Assembly (NCBI RefSeq): GCF_023715465.1
Contig: NZ_JAMBOE010000005.1
Location: 186,001 to 250,000, forward strand
Length of the DNA: 64,000 bases
Source of the DNA: Paenibacillus macerans
GTDB lineage: Bacteria; Bacillota; Bacilli; Paenibacillales; Paenibacillaceae
Reading direction: 5' to 3'
The notes under the pieces: generated by a model
Told to the model about the DNA's origin: nothing
The model's database searches: none
What the model saw: the letters and a program-made list of their open reading frames with translations, nothing else
Program-made: the position numbers and the translations under genes
In this document: piece by piece, positions 25,797 through 34,514 of the stretch
How the letters are laid out: the number at the start of each line of letters is the position of its first letter
How positions within the stretch are numbered: position 1 is the first letter of the stretch

Positions 25797-26255
25797 CTAT
25801 GCTTCAAATGTACTTTCAAAGTAGGGGCCGCTGACTTGATCTACGTAGTTTTTAATCACTTTCCGGATGGGAGCGGGCAAAAGATGATGTAATTCCATTT
25901 CATCGATAGGGATCCAATAAAATTCCAAATGTTTTTCCTGCGATACCGGGTTGCTTGTAGGATCAGCGCCTTCCAGGTCGGTTATAAACAGGTGGTTTAT
26001 TTCTTGGTGATAGACCCCTTGGTCTTCATAGCCGGCTTCTACCGCTCCAACATATTGTCTCACTTCACATGCTAATCCCAGTTCTTCATGGATTTCTCTG
26101 GATAAGGTCTTTCTGATTCCTTCCCGAAATTCAACATGCCCTCCCGGCAAAAAAGTATTATCCATCCCGATACAATGAGCAACCAGCAAATAATCATGGG
26201 ATAAGATAATTCCTCGCGCTAACACATGGTACTTTTCAGCTTCACCCTGTTTCAT
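25797..26255 (-). CDS. NUDIX hydrolase
   Basis: The 152-residue protein carries the Nudix box GGHVEFREGIRKTLSREIHE then ELGL, with the Glu residues for metal binding. The N-terminus HVLARGIILSHDYLLVAHCI and the segment YHQEINHLFI resemble MutT/NUDIX proteins of bacilli. It follows the PTS EIIA gene by 21 bp and shares its terminator, so it may be cotranscribed; a functional link to the PTS is not evident. Confidence 0.88.
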   Translation of the reverse strand: MKQGEAEKYHVLARGIILSHDYLLVAHCIGMDNTFLPGGHVEFREGIRKTLSREIHEELGLACEVRQYVGAVEAGYEDQGVYHQEINHLFITDLEGADPTSNPVSQEKHLEFYWIPIDEMELHHLLPAPIRKVIKNYVDQVSGPYFESTFEA

Positions 26256-26276
26256 CCCGCCCCATCCCTTCCAAGG

Positions 26277-26777
26277 TTAATTAAAATGAATCCGCAGAAC
26301 CGTCTCCTCCAGAGACCCTTGATCGGTATTTATTTGTTCGATGGTCTTGACCGTTTCCTGGCCCGCGGGAACGATAACGGGCGTAATGACGGAATATCCC
26401 TCCTGACGGATAAAGTCGATATCGAATTCAAGCAGCAGTTGGCCTTTTTTCACCCGATCGCCGCTCTTTACATGGGCTTTAAATCCTTCTCCTTTCAGAG
26501 CAACGGTATTCATCCCGACATGAATTAACAGTTGAACTCCGGATTCATGCTCAAGAATAACGGCATGTTTGCTTTTCTCCATGATATGGGCGATTTTGCC
26601 CGCAAATGGAGCGGTAACCTTGCCCAAATCGGGAAGAATGGCGAACCCTTCGCCCATCGCTTTGCTGGAGAAAGCTTCATCCTCCACTTGATCCAAAGGT
26701 ATGATTTTCCCCGGCAGAGGGGATGGAATATCCAGGTACGGCAGGTTTTCCTCTTTTTTCTTGCGTTTAAAAAACAT
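26277..26777 (-). CDS. PTS sugar EIIA component, glucose type
   Basis: The 166-residue protein has SPLPGKIIPLDQVEDEAFSS, KHAVILEHESG (His71) and LLIHVGMNTVALKGEGF, with phosphorylated His86. These are the standard landmarks of EIIA-Glc. It accepts phosphate from HPr and passes it to an EIIB; the EIIBC gene at 29043 lacks an EIIA domain and is the likely partner. A lysine-rich start (MFFKRKKKEE) may support membrane proximity. AGGAGG precedes the ATG. It diverges from the GntR gene across 91 bp. Confidence 0.92.
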   Translation of the reverse strand: MFFKRKKKEENLPYLDIPSPLPGKIIPLDQVEDEAFSSKAMGEGFAILPDLGKVTAPFAGKIAHIMEKSKHAVILEHESGVQLLIHVGMNTVALKGEGFKAHVKSGDRVKKGQLLLEFDIDFIRQEGYSVITPVIVPAGQETVKTIEQINTDQGSLEETVLRIHFN

Positions 26778-26868
26778 CTGTTGTTACCTCCTGATTTAAT
26801 ATATGAATCTGAGTTATACTTGAGGGGAAATCAACAGCCTTGATTCATGCATTTAGGAGGAGCCCATC

Positions 26869-27576
26869 ATGAACAAGAAAGAATTTGTCATTAACGATTT
26901 GCTAAGCAAGATATACCAAAACTATTTTCCCGATTGGAAACTGCCAACCGAGCGGGAACTGGCGGCACAATACCACGTTTCCAGATATACGATCCAAGAA
27001 GCGATCAAAAAACTAAAAGACATGGGCATGGTGAATGTCATTCAAGGTTCGGGCATTTTTTTGAATAAAAATCTGCAAACCAGTCCGTTAATTTACAATT
27101 CTTTGACCGAAAACCCCTACTCTAGTATAAAATCCAAAGTGATCGAATTGCAAAAACAATCGGCCAGTCCCGAAGATCAGCAGATTTTTGGGATTACCGG
27201 TAAAGACGAAGTGTGGGTCTATCATCGATTAAGAATCGTAAACTATCGAACCATGCAAATTGAGATATCCAGATTGCCGGTGGCGCTGTTCCCTACCCTT
27301 ACGCATCAGGATGCCGAACAATCGATCCAGTCGTATGTGCTAAAGCACAAATATTCCATATCCCACTATCTCAACACTTACGAGGCCATCACGCTGAATA
27401 AAGAACAAGCCATGCTCTTGCAGCAAAAAAGAAAAAGCCCGGCCATGAAAATCTCAAGCCGCGGCATTTTAAGCAACGGCAAAATTTTTGAAACCAGCGA
27501 AATTGTCGCCATCGATTACAAATGCACCTATTTTACGGCGTTTAACAATGAGCATCATAAAAGAAGAACGCAATAA
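26869..27576 (+). CDS. GntR/HutC-family transcriptional regulator
   Basis: The 235-residue protein has an N-terminal winged helix (LPTERELAAQYHVSRYTIQE, then AIKKLKDMGMV) and a UTRA ligand-binding domain from about residue 80. GGAGGAG lies before the ATG. Its position between EIIA and the dehydratase/EIIBC genes makes it the likely local repressor, with a phosphorylated sugar as inducer. The repeated word AGTCCAA around the EIIBC promoter is a candidate operator. Confidence 0.88.
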   Translation: MNKKEFVINDLLSKIYQNYFPDWKLPTERELAAQYHVSRYTIQEAIKKLKDMGMVNVIQGSGIFLNKNLQTSPLIYNSLTENPYSSIKSKVIELQKQSASPEDQQIFGITGKDEVWVYHRLRIVNYRTMQIEISRLPVALFPTLTHQDAEQSIQSYVLKHKYSISHYLNTYEAITLNKEQAMLLQQKRKSPAMKISSRGILSNGKIFETSEIVAIDYKCTYFTAFNNEHHKRRTQ

Positions 27577-27589
27577 GAACGGGCGATCA

Positions 27590-28789
27590 TCAAGGTGTCA
27601 TGATCGTTCCGTCCGGTATTCTCGCCTGCGTCCATTCATGCATTCTATACTCGACAGGATACTTCCCGGCCATAGATTCATTGAAATCCACTCCGATTCC
27701 CGGCAGATCGATCGGATAAATGTAACCGTCTCTGGCATCGAAAATCGGGGAAAAGAGGCTGCGCGTACGCTCCTTGATCGGAATATTTTCCTGGATGGCC
27801 GCGCTATGCAGATGAATATTGAGATGCGTATTGACGGCGGCGCCGATCGGCGATATATCCGATGGAGTATGCCAAGCGATCCTGACGCCGAAAGCTTCAC
27901 ATAAAGCTCCGAGCTTCAGCGCGGGCGTAATCCCGCCAATTTGCGAGACATGGCAACGAAGAAAGTCGATCTGCCGGTTAACAATCAGACTTTTCCATTC
28001 CAAAGGATTGTTAAACAATTCCCCGGTGGCCAGCGGCGTTGCAGTTTGTACGCGAATCTGGTTCAACCATTCGTTCTGATCGGGCGGCAGCAGATCTTCG
28101 ATAAAGTAAGGCTTGTACCTTTCAACTTCCTTGGCAAATTGCACCGCTTGATTAGGAAAAAGCCGCTCATGCACATCATGCAAAATGTGGAACTGATTGC
28201 CGTATTTTTCCCTTAGCAAAGAAAACATCTTTATCGTTGTTTCCATATATTCGTCTTGGTCAAAATAAGACCCTTCCGTGCAATTTTCCGGGACATGCAG
28301 ACGCGTCGGGTTCCCTCCATAGAATCCAAGCTGGCAACGGATATGTTTATACCCTTGTTCCAAAAGGCCGTCGATCTCTATATACAGGTCTTCGATGTTA
28401 TCGGCAACCGCGTGCGTATAGGCAGGAACCGCGTCCCTGGATTTCCCCCCAAATAGCTGATATAAAGGCATGCCGGCAAGCTTCCCCTTAATATCCCACA
28501 AGGCCATATCCACGCCGGAAATGGCATTATTGGTGACCGGTCCATTACGCCAATACCCGTTGACCATCATCATATGCCATAAATCCTCAATTTGATTAGC
28601 GTCTTTCCCCACTAGTATGGGTTTGAGGTACTCTTCAACCATCACCTGAACGGCTTTGGGACGCTGTTGAAAAGTCGCGCAACCATATCCGGTTATGTTT
28701 CTATCCGTGGTTACCTTGACAACTACAAGATTATGCCGGTCGGGTTTAACCACAAAACATTCAACATTGGTAATTATGGAAGGGATCAT
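27590..28789 (-). CDS. RspA/ManD-like sugar-acid dehydratase (enolase superfamily)
   Basis: The 399-residue protein opens with the capping domain ([20 protein letters not shown]) and has the barrel ligands Asp in HDVHERLFP, Glu in FIEDLLPP and Glu in ATGELFNN. The family His lies in [16 protein letters not shown]. These identify the mannonate dehydratase/RspA group; many members have little activity on mannonate, so the substrate is open. It converges on the GntR gene with a 13-bp gap and diverges from EIIBC. GAGGAAT stands before the ATG. Confidence 0.85.
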   Translation of the reverse strand: MIPSIITNVECFVVKPDRHNLVVVKVTTDRNITGYGCATFQQRPKAVQVMVEEYLKPILVGKDANQIEDLWHMMMVNGYWRNGPVTNNAISGVDMALWDIKGKLAGMPLYQLFGGKSRDAVPAYTHAVADNIEDLYIEIDGLLEQGYKHIRCQLGFYGGNPTRLHVPENCTEGSYFDQDEYMETTIKMFSLLREKYGNQFHILHDVHERLFPNQAVQFAKEVERYKPYFIEDLLPPDQNEWLNQIRVQTATPLATGELFNNPLEWKSLIVNRQIDFLRCHVSQIGGITPALKLGALCEAFGVRIAWHTPSDISPIGAAVNTHLNIHLHSAAIQENIPIKERTRSLFSPIFDARDGYIYPIDLPGIGVDFNESMAGKYPVEYRMHEWTQARIPDGTIMTP

Positions 28790-28886
28790 GCTATTCCTCT
28801 TTTCTGTAATTTCTTAGTCTATTGAAACATGTTTATAGCGGGGAATCAATTTGGTTGGCAAAAAGCGCCCAAGAATAAAATAAACC

Positions 28887-29013
28887 AGTCCAATTTTAAT
28901 ATTTTTATAGAAAAAACCCTGTTAAATCAACGTTTTCTCAAAAATTCAATAAATTTTGGACTGCTTTTAACTAAAGAATGTTTGTGTTACTATTCAGGTT
29001 GTAAACGGAACCA
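28887..29013 (+). promoter_or_regulatory. candidate operator half-sites and cre-like site upstream of EIIBC
   Basis: AGTCCAATTTT (28887-28897) and its inverted partner AAATTTTGGACT (28951-28962) form two arms 53 bp apart. TGTAAACGGAACCA (29000-29013) matches 12 of 14 positions of the CcpA cre consensus and lies between a possible -10 (TACTAT, 28989-28994) and the ribosome site. Binding by the nearby GntR regulator and by CcpA is inference. Confidence 0.4.
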
Positions 29014-29042
29014 AAACTTATTCCAGACAGGAGAAATTTTGC

Positions 29043-30413
29043 ATGAGTAAAGAACAAGTCGTACAGGATATCATTTCCAGGGTCGGCGGGGAGGGCAATA
29101 TTGACAATGCTTGGCATTGCATGACCAGGCTCCGGTTTACTTTAAAAGACAAAAGCAAAGTAGACATCGAGAAAATCAAAGTGCTCGATCCCGTCTTGGG
29201 CGCGCAATTTAACAACGATCAATTCCAGATCGTGCTGGGTCCCAAAGTCAACGAATATTTTAATGTTCTGGCCAGTGAATTAAAGATTTCCGAGAAGGAA
29301 CCCGCCGAAGCCGGACAAGCCGAAAAGAAACAAGATTTCGTTACGGTATTTATGAATATCGTATCCGGGGTATTCGGTCCAATCGTGCCTGCGATCGCCG
29401 GGGCCGGTATGATCAAAGGGCTGCTTGCCGGTTTGTCCGCGTTGGGGATCATTTCGGATCAAAGCCAAACCGTGCAAATTATCAACATGATGGCCAGTGG
29501 CGTGTTTACCTTTTTACCTTTCTTCCTGGCGGCATCAGCAGCTAAAATTTTTAAAACCAATGAGTATTTGGCGATCGCCATCGCCGCCACCATCATGTTT
29601 CCCACAATGGTGGACGCGGCCAAAGCCGGAGAAATATCGCAATTTCTTTTTATGGGCTTCATCCCGATCCCTGTTTTTAACTACACGGGTACAGTTATTC
29701 CGATTATTTTTGCGGTATGGTTGATGAGTTATGTTCATAAAATCGTGAACAAATTTATTCCTGAAGTGCTCAAAACGGTTGTTACGCCCACATTAACGCT
29801 GTTTATTTCCGGTTTTCTGGCCTTGTCGGTAATCGGTCCGATCGGAATCTATTTGGGGAATGGGTTAGCCTGGGTCGTTCAGGGGTTGTTTGATATCTCG
29901 CCTATTGTGGCCGGGGTTGTTGTGGGGGCGATTCGTCCGCTGGCCGTATTTACGGGGATGCACCATGCCATGACTCCCATCGCTCTGCAAAATTTCGCCA
30001 CGCAGGGCTACGATATGCTGATGCCCATGATGTGTATGGCCAACTTCTCTATTGTAGGCGCCACCTTCGCCGTGTACTTCAAAGTCAATACGCCAAAAGA
30101 GAAGTCAATTATCGTCTCAGCCGCGATTTCCGGTCTGCTGGGAATCACAGAGCCCGCCCTGTTCGGGGTTTTGGCAAAATATAAAAAGGCGTTTCTATCT
30201 GCAATCATCGCCAGTTCCATCGCTTCGGCATTTATCAGTTTCTTTGGCGTCAGATTGTACGGATACGTACTCTCGAGCATCTTTAGCATCCCTGCTTACA
30301 TCGGGCCCTACTTCGTATATGCCATCTCCGGCATGATCATCGCGATTGCCTTGTCCTTTACGTTGTGTTACCTGCTCCTAAGAAAAGGCGGTACTGCTGC
30401 GCAATCCGCTTAA
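29043..30413 (+). CDS. PTS transporter EIIBC, glucoside/sucrose/trehalose superfamily
   Basis: The 456-residue protein has an N-terminal EIIB domain with phospho-Cys26 in NAWHCMTRLRF, a linker at about 80-100, and an EIIC membrane domain with about ten hydrophobic helices and the motif GITEPALFG. An EIIA domain is absent; the separate EIIA at 26277 fits. AGGAG precedes the ATG. No phospho-glucosidase lies nearby, only a sugar-acid dehydratase, so the sugar cannot be named. Confidence 0.9.
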   Translation: MSKEQVVQDIISRVGGEGNIDNAWHCMTRLRFTLKDKSKVDIEKIKVLDPVLGAQFNNDQFQIVLGPKVNEYFNVLASELKISEKEPAEAGQAEKKQDFVTVFMNIVSGVFGPIVPAIAGAGMIKGLLAGLSALGIISDQSQTVQIINMMASGVFTFLPFFLAASAAKIFKTNEYLAIAIAATIMFPTMVDAAKAGEISQFLFMGFIPIPVFNYTGTVIPIIFAVWLMSYVHKIVNKFIPEVLKTVVTPTLTLFISGFLALSVIGPIGIYLGNGLAWVVQGLFDISPIVAGVVVGAIRPLAVFTGMHHAMTPIALQNFATQGYDMLMPMMCMANFSIVGATFAVYFKVNTPKEKSIIVSAAISGLLGITEPALFGVLAKYKKAFLSAIIASSIASAFISFFGVRLYGYVLSSIFSIPAYIGPYFVYAISGMIIAIALSFTLCYLLLRKGGTAAQSA

Positions 30414-30440
30414 TGGATTCCGGTTTAGGGAGATTGGGGC

Positions 30441-30506
30441 TGCGGTTGGACTGTGGTTGGACTATAGTTGGACTGTGGTTGGACTGCGGTTGGACTGCAG
30501 TGGATG
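30441..30506 (+). repeat. 11-bp tandem repeat, five full units plus one degenerate
   Basis: TGCGGTTGGAC, TGTGGTTGGAC, TATAGTTGGAC, TGTGGTTGGAC and TGCGGTTGGAC follow head to tail, then TGCAGTGGATG. The 11-bp period is close to a DNA turn. Each unit holds TTGGACT across the junction, the same word as the inverted arm near 28957 upstream of EIIBC. It lies between the EIIBC stop codon and its terminator. Confidence 0.85.
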
Positions 30507-30527
30507 TTGCTTGATCGGTTATAATAC

Positions 30528-30558
30528 AAAAACCGGACACCTTCGTCCGGTTTTTTTG
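30528..30558 (+). terminator. Rho-independent terminator of EIIBC
   Basis: CCGGAC-ACCTTC-GTCCGG (30533-30550) is followed by TTTTTTT and preceded by AAAAA, so it may act in both directions. Confidence 0.9.
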
Positions 30559-30630
30559 CATTTTAGCCCGGTGGACCATGGAGCATGATGACAGGCTACT
30601 CTAAACGGCAGATCCGAACGCATGGGCGAG

Positions 30631-30770
30631 GCTAACGGACCTGAGCGACCTTATTTGACTGAAAAGAAGCCGTTCTGATTTCTAACGGACAGGGGAGGCG
30701 CTATTTGCTCGAAAATGGCCGGATACGTGCTCAAAAATGCCGAATAAGGTCTGTGGTGTCCGTTAGAATT
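30631..30770 (+). repeat. intergenic repeat family D (CTAACGGAC units)
   Basis: Two direct units, GCTAACGGACCTGAGCGACC at 30631 and TCTAACGGACAGGGGAGGCG at 30681 (each continuing with TATTTG...GAAAA), are 50 bp apart. An inverted unit follows at 30731-30770 (ending GGTGTCCGTTAGAATT). The direct-direct-inverted plan matches family A although the sequence is unrelated. One copy in the window. Confidence 0.7.
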
Positions 30771-30793
30771 CGCTTTACGGCTGCACCTGCACA

Positions 30794-31231
30794 CTATCCA
30801 ATTTCTTTTCTTAAAAAATGTCTCTTTGTTCCTTCAGGAAATCCTTCCAGGGTGCCGAATATTTCATATCCCTGTTTCACATAAAAATCCGGGGCTTGAA
30901 AATTCCAAGTGTCCAGATGAACAAGTTTACATCCTTTCACCTGTGCTTGAGATTCTATTTCATGTAATAATCTTAAGCCGTATCCCTGTCCTCTCAATTC
31001 CTCACTTACCCAGAGGACATGAATATATAAAGCAAATCTATACATTTTCCCCAGCACCCCGCCCAAAACCAATCCGTCCTGATCTCTCAGAATCAAATTC
31101 ATATCCTCGGAGGGCGGAACTTGGGCAGTTGGTGCGATTGATAAATTAAACGATACCAGTTGATCGATGATGTGGCCGACATCTGATTCTTCATACTCGC
31201 CAGTAATTAATAATTTTCTTTCAGTTTCCAT
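30794..31231 (-). CDS. GNAT-family N-acetyltransferase
   Basis: The 145-residue protein starts at ATG 31231 with GGGGGAG upstream. Motif A is LWVSEELRGQGYGLRLLHEI (acetyl-CoA-binding R-G-Q-G-Y-G), followed by GCKLVHLDTWNFQAPDFYVK and QGYEIFG. This subfamily resembles small YhbS/RimI-like enzymes; the substrate is unknown. First of at least eight GNAT genes or fragments in the two accessory arrays. Confidence 0.85.
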   Translation of the reverse strand: METERKLLITGEYEESDVGHIIDQLVSFNLSIAPTAQVPPSEDMNLILRDQDGLVLGGVLGKMYRFALYIHVLWVSEELRGQGYGLRLLHEIESQAQVKGCKLVHLDTWNFQAPDFYVKQGYEIFGTLEGFPEGTKRHFLRKEIG

Positions 31232-31253
31232 ACTTATCTCCCCCAGTGTCTCC

Positions 31254-32006
31254 CTAATCCCCATTTACAGAAACCAAACGTCTTAATGGATGACAATGGG
31301 GCGCGTTATTTTCGCAAAATTCAACCAAACGGCGATATTTCTCCAGTTCATTTCTCTGGTGATATCCATTCACTAACCCCCATGCGACAATCAAAGCGGG
31401 AATAAGCGGCAGCTTCTGCTGCTTTGACTCCAAACTATGTATCATTTCGTCATGACATATCCCGGCAAGGATTTGCCCGATTTGTATGTACGCCTCATAG
31501 GTGTCGATGCTTTTTTGAGCTCCCGGAAACGCTGATGTCGTGGCTAAAGCTCTCGCTTGACGGGCTTCGGAAAGCCCTAAATGAATGTTGCCGCTAAACA
31601 AGTGAATTAAACTCTTGATACTCCGGTCCAATGATTGAAACATCGGCTCTTTGGAGGCCCAATCCACCCTGCTCATCACGTCTTCGGCCTGCTTGTATTC
31701 TCCGTATAATACATATGAGATAGCCGTATTGTAAGCCATTAAACATTCCGCTGTTTTCTTTTGAGAATTGGAAGATTTCAATGGTTTTACGATCGTGTCT
31801 ATCAACCTGGATGGATCTTCATGCTGCAGCGCTTTGGCCACACCATTTTTACTCCTAATTTTAAGTACCATAAATACAATAGCGACAACAACAGGTATCA
31901 GGATAAAACCAAAATTTCCGCTTGCGAAAATACTATAGATGGTTAGCAAGCCGAAGATAATTGCCGGGATCCACAGCTTGATCAGATATTTATTATTTTG
32001 CTTCAA
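31254..32006 (-). CDS. membrane protein with helical-repeat domain, unknown function
   Basis: The 250-residue protein has two adjacent TM helices near residues 10-28 and 31-48. A soluble all-helical domain follows with TPR-like aromatic pairs (ECLMAYNTAISYVLYGEYKQ, LIHLFSGNIHLGLSEARQAR). I do not recognise a named family. It ends 22 bp before the GNAT start, perhaps a two-gene transcript. Confidence 0.65.
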   Translation of the reverse strand: MKQNNKYLIKLWIPAIIFGLLTIYSIFASGNFGFILIPVVVAIVFMVLKIRSKNGVAKALQHEDPSRLIDTIVKPLKSSNSQKKTAECLMAYNTAISYVLYGEYKQAEDVMSRVDWASKEPMFQSLDRSIKSLIHLFSGNIHLGLSEARQARALATTSAFPGAQKSIDTYEAYIQIGQILAGICHDEMIHSLESKQQKLPLIPALIVAWGLVNGYHQRNELEKYRRLVEFCENNAPHCHPLRRLVSVNGD

Positions 32007-32056
32007 ATTTCAAGTCTCCTCATTAAAGGTTTTATCGACAACATTCCAGCGCAGTA

Positions 32057-32515
32057 TCAAATCTCCATCCGTAAACGGATCATGTCCTTGCACTGGATCC
32101 CGTTTTCATAAATCTCTTCATCATAATGTCTCACAAAAAAATCGTGGTCCACCCCAACGATCCGAAAACCACACTTCTGATACAAGGCCAGCTGTGAAAC
32201 ACTTGAATTGCCCGTGCCGATCTCAACCGTTTTGATGTTCATCTCTTTGGCGATTTGTATGGCGTGCGACAGCAATTTTTTACCTAGTCCTTGACCTTGA
32301 TAGTTCTCTTTCACTGCTATGTTTACAATCTCAATCGTATCCGGCCGGGTCCTCAAAAGAACGAATACACCAACTACCTCATCCTCTAATGAAGCCGTAT
32401 AGCAAATACCTCTTGATAAATAATCATCAACTATAGCTTTAGAAGGATCGGCGAGCAGCAATAAATCATAGGGCGCGGAAAATTTATCTGACAGTTTTTC
32501 AATATATACTTCCAT
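32057..32515 (-). CDS. GNAT-family N-acetyltransferase
   Basis: The 152-residue protein has the acetyl-CoA loop VKENYQGQGLGKKLLSHAIQ and the C-terminal LALYQKCGFRIVGVDHDFF, a pattern of GNATs annotated as acting on small amines or peptides. It overlaps nothing; the next gene upstream (NUDIX) ends 12 bp away, so both may be transcribed together. Confidence 0.87.
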   Translation of the reverse strand: MEVYIEKLSDKFSAPYDLLLLADPSKAIVDDYLSRGICYTASLEDEVVGVFVLLRTRPDTIEIVNIAVKENYQGQGLGKKLLSHAIQIAKEMNIKTVEIGTGNSSVSQLALYQKCGFRIVGVDHDFFVRHYDEEIYENGIQCKDMIRLRMEI

Positions 32516-32527
32516 GATATCCTCCTT

Positions 32528-32989
32528 CTATTGCCATTTCATCTCACTTGCAGCCTTATTCCATAGTCCGAATCCCTCTGAATATTTCTTGTCAATAAAC
32601 ATGGGCAGCCTTTCTCTAAACCCTTCCGCAAGGGGAAGCGAGGGTAACTCCTTAACATCTACCCAACTTAATCGGCCTTCTTCCGTTCCAGCCAATAAAT
32701 CACCGCTATACTTCTCCGTTCGATAACAAAAAACCAGATACTTATCGCCGGTTTCATCATTAAACCAATGAATGATTCCGCATAGCTCCAAATCACTGAT
32801 CGCTAATCCTGTCTCTTCTTTAACTTCTCTGATTGTAGAATCTATAATACTTTCGCCGTCTTCTATATGTCCGCCCGGAAAAGCTATCCCCTTCCATGAC
32901 TTAATTCTATTCTGTACTAAAGCCTTGCCTGTATCTTTATCGTAAATCATGCACATATTTGTCATTTCAACCTTTGACAATTTCGTCAT
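32528..32989 (-). CDS. NUDIX hydrolase, MutT/YtkD-like
   Basis: The 153-residue protein has the complete Nudix box GGHIEDGESIIDSTIREVKE then ETGL. MCMIYDKDTGKALVQNRI and WFNDETGDKYLVFCYRT place it with 8-oxo-(d)GTP diphosphatase-annotated members; sanitising oxidised nucleotides is the usual assignment. Activity cannot be confirmed from sequence. Confidence 0.88.
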   Translation of the reverse strand: MTKLSKVEMTNMCMIYDKDTGKALVQNRIKSWKGIAFPGGHIEDGESIIDSTIREVKEETGLAISDLELCGIIHWFNDETGDKYLVFCYRTEKYSGDLLAGTEEGRLSWVDVKELPSLPLAEGFRERLPMFIDKKYSEGFGLWNKAASEMKWQ

Positions 32990-33041
32990 CTCCAGCCCTT
33001 GGATTCTAATTTGTTTAATTGCTCTTCGGGAGTCAATAACG

Positions 33042-33470
33042 TCATCTTATTTCACTTTCATGAATAACGCCGAACATTCCCGTCATTCCATCATGTTTAT
33101 GGAAGCCATATTTATTATAAAATGGCTCTTTTCCTTGCGAAGCAAATAAACCTACAAATGATTTTTCCGGCGCATTTTCCCGTAAGTATTCCGTAATGGC
33201 TGCCATGATCCTATTTCCGACACCTTTGTTCTGATGCTCTGGCATGACCGCTATGTCTTGAATATAAAAATATACCTTTCCGTCTCCAACGACTCTTCCC
33301 ATGCCAACGATTTCATCTTCATATTGAATGACAACCCCAAATAAGGAGCGGTTTAACGCTTCTTTCGCCGCTTCAAAATTCATAACTTCTTTCCAACCCA
33401 CATCTTCACAAAGCTTTTTATATTCCGATATCGTTGGCACTCTATGAAGTGTAGCATATTCTTTGCTCAT
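33042..33470 (-). CDS. GNAT-family N-acetyltransferase
   Basis: The 142-residue protein has YIQDIAVMPEHQNKGVGNRI (motif A, H-Q-N-K-G-V-G) and GKEPFYNKYGFHKHDGMTGM at the C-terminus. This resembles the aminoglycoside- or serotonin-N-acetyltransferase-like branch common in bacilli. GGAG precedes the ATG. Substrate unknown. Confidence 0.87.
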   Translation of the reverse strand: MSKEYATLHRVPTISEYKKLCEDVGWKEVMNFEAAKEALNRSLFGVVIQYEDEIVGMGRVVGDGKVYFYIQDIAVMPEHQNKGVGNRIMAAITEYLRENAPEKSFVGLFASQGKEPFYNKYGFHKHDGMTGMFGVIHESEIR

Positions 33471-33488
33471 AGTTATCTCCTTTATTTC

Positions 33489-33971
33489 CTATTCCCACAC
33501 TTGATCTAACTTGTTTGAATAAAACTGAATGGCTCTCCTATAGGTTTGAATCCCCTTATCGCTGCTTGTTTCAGCCAATAAACTTAATAAAATTTCCATT
33601 GCAGCATTGTGTTCCTTAAGATTGTATTTAACTATTGCCAGGAAGACTTGATACTCTTTTGATTCCGGATATTCTTTTATCGCTTCTTCAAATATTTTCT
33701 CGGACTGTTGATACATTCCCAGTGTTCGATACGTACTTCCCAAACCCAATAATGCTCCTTGTCTTTCCTCTCCTTGGAGTCCCAACTCCAAGGCTTTCTG
33801 GTAAAACGGGACCGCCTCCCTTTCTTGTCCCGCAGCATCATGTACCCAAGCACACTGGTACCAAACGGACGGATTCTTAGGATCTTGCGCTATCAAATCA
33901 AGCAGCAATGACTTGGCTTCTTCCAACTTTCCGCTTTGTCTGAGTTCTATAGCTTTTTCCAACTCGTTCAT
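33489..33971 (-). CDS. tetratricopeptide-repeat protein
   Basis: The 160-residue protein is made of about four TPR units (AIELRQSGKLEEAKSLLLDL, PSVWYQCAWVHDAAGQEREA, GLGSTYRTLGMYQQSEKIFE, FLAIVKYNLKEHNAAMEILL). It has no signal or enzymatic domain and is similar to cytosolic TPR adaptor proteins of bacilli. It lies 18 bp upstream of a GNAT gene on the same strand. Confidence 0.85.
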   Translation of the reverse strand: MNELEKAIELRQSGKLEEAKSLLLDLIAQDPKNPSVWYQCAWVHDAAGQEREAVPFYQKALELGLQGEERQGALLGLGSTYRTLGMYQQSEKIFEEAIKEYPESKEYQVFLAIVKYNLKEHNAAMEILLSLLAETSSDKGIQTYRRAIQFYSNKLDQVWE

Positions 33972-34016
33972 TAATTTTCATCCTCTACGATTATTTTCCC
34001 CTTTAGTCCGACAAGT

Positions 34017-34439
34017 TCAAACAATCGTTGCACAGTATCCTGTTTCTTTGCCTTTTTTAACCGCCTCGACATAGCCATTAAAGTAAAAAGGGATATTATC
34101 TTCTGTTCCATTTAGAATTCTTCCCCTCACTTTATCAAAAGCTAATAATGAAATTGAAAAATCCGGTTCACCCGTAATTAGAATCGGTTGTTTTCGATCT
34201 TGCACCCAATAGTACTTCCCGCCGCAGTTCCTTCTAGCAACTTCGAAAATATAGCATCCTACCATAGAAGAGACTGAATCCAAATGTTCTTCATCCAATT
34301 CAAAATCGCATAGTTCATCAAGAAGATCATCTACATCATGTAGGCTTTCAATGCTAAAATCAAAGTTCCCTCTATCCGCAAAATTTTTGGTGAAGCTTTC
34401 TGCTGTTGATAGTATGTCTTGCTCTAATGTATTTGGCAT
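34017..34439 (-). CDS. hypothetical acidic protein
   Basis: The 140-residue protein is strongly acidic in its N-terminal half (DDLLDELCDFELDEEHLDSV), then has a compact beta-rich part (CGGKYYWVQDRKQPILITGE). The size, acidity and layout resemble small immunity-type proteins, but I recognise no family. AAAAAAGGAGAAAT precedes the ATG. Confidence 0.6.
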   Translation of the reverse strand: MPNTLEQDILSTAESFTKNFADRGNFDFSIESLHDVDDLLDELCDFELDEEHLDSVSSMVGCYIFEVARRNCGGKYYWVQDRKQPILITGEPDFSISLLAFDKVRGRILNGTEDNIPFYFNGYVEAVKKGKETGYCATIV

Positions 34440-34514
34440 AGATTTCTCCTTTTTTTACCCAAAGTCGGCAGGGCACGGCGAAAACAGACGATATAAATTG
34501 CCAGCCTGCAATGG

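Noticed and set aside
30441..30506. 11-bp tandem repeat as a CRISPR or plasmid iteron array
   Set aside because: No spacers, and no replication gene nearby; lies between a PTS gene and its terminator.
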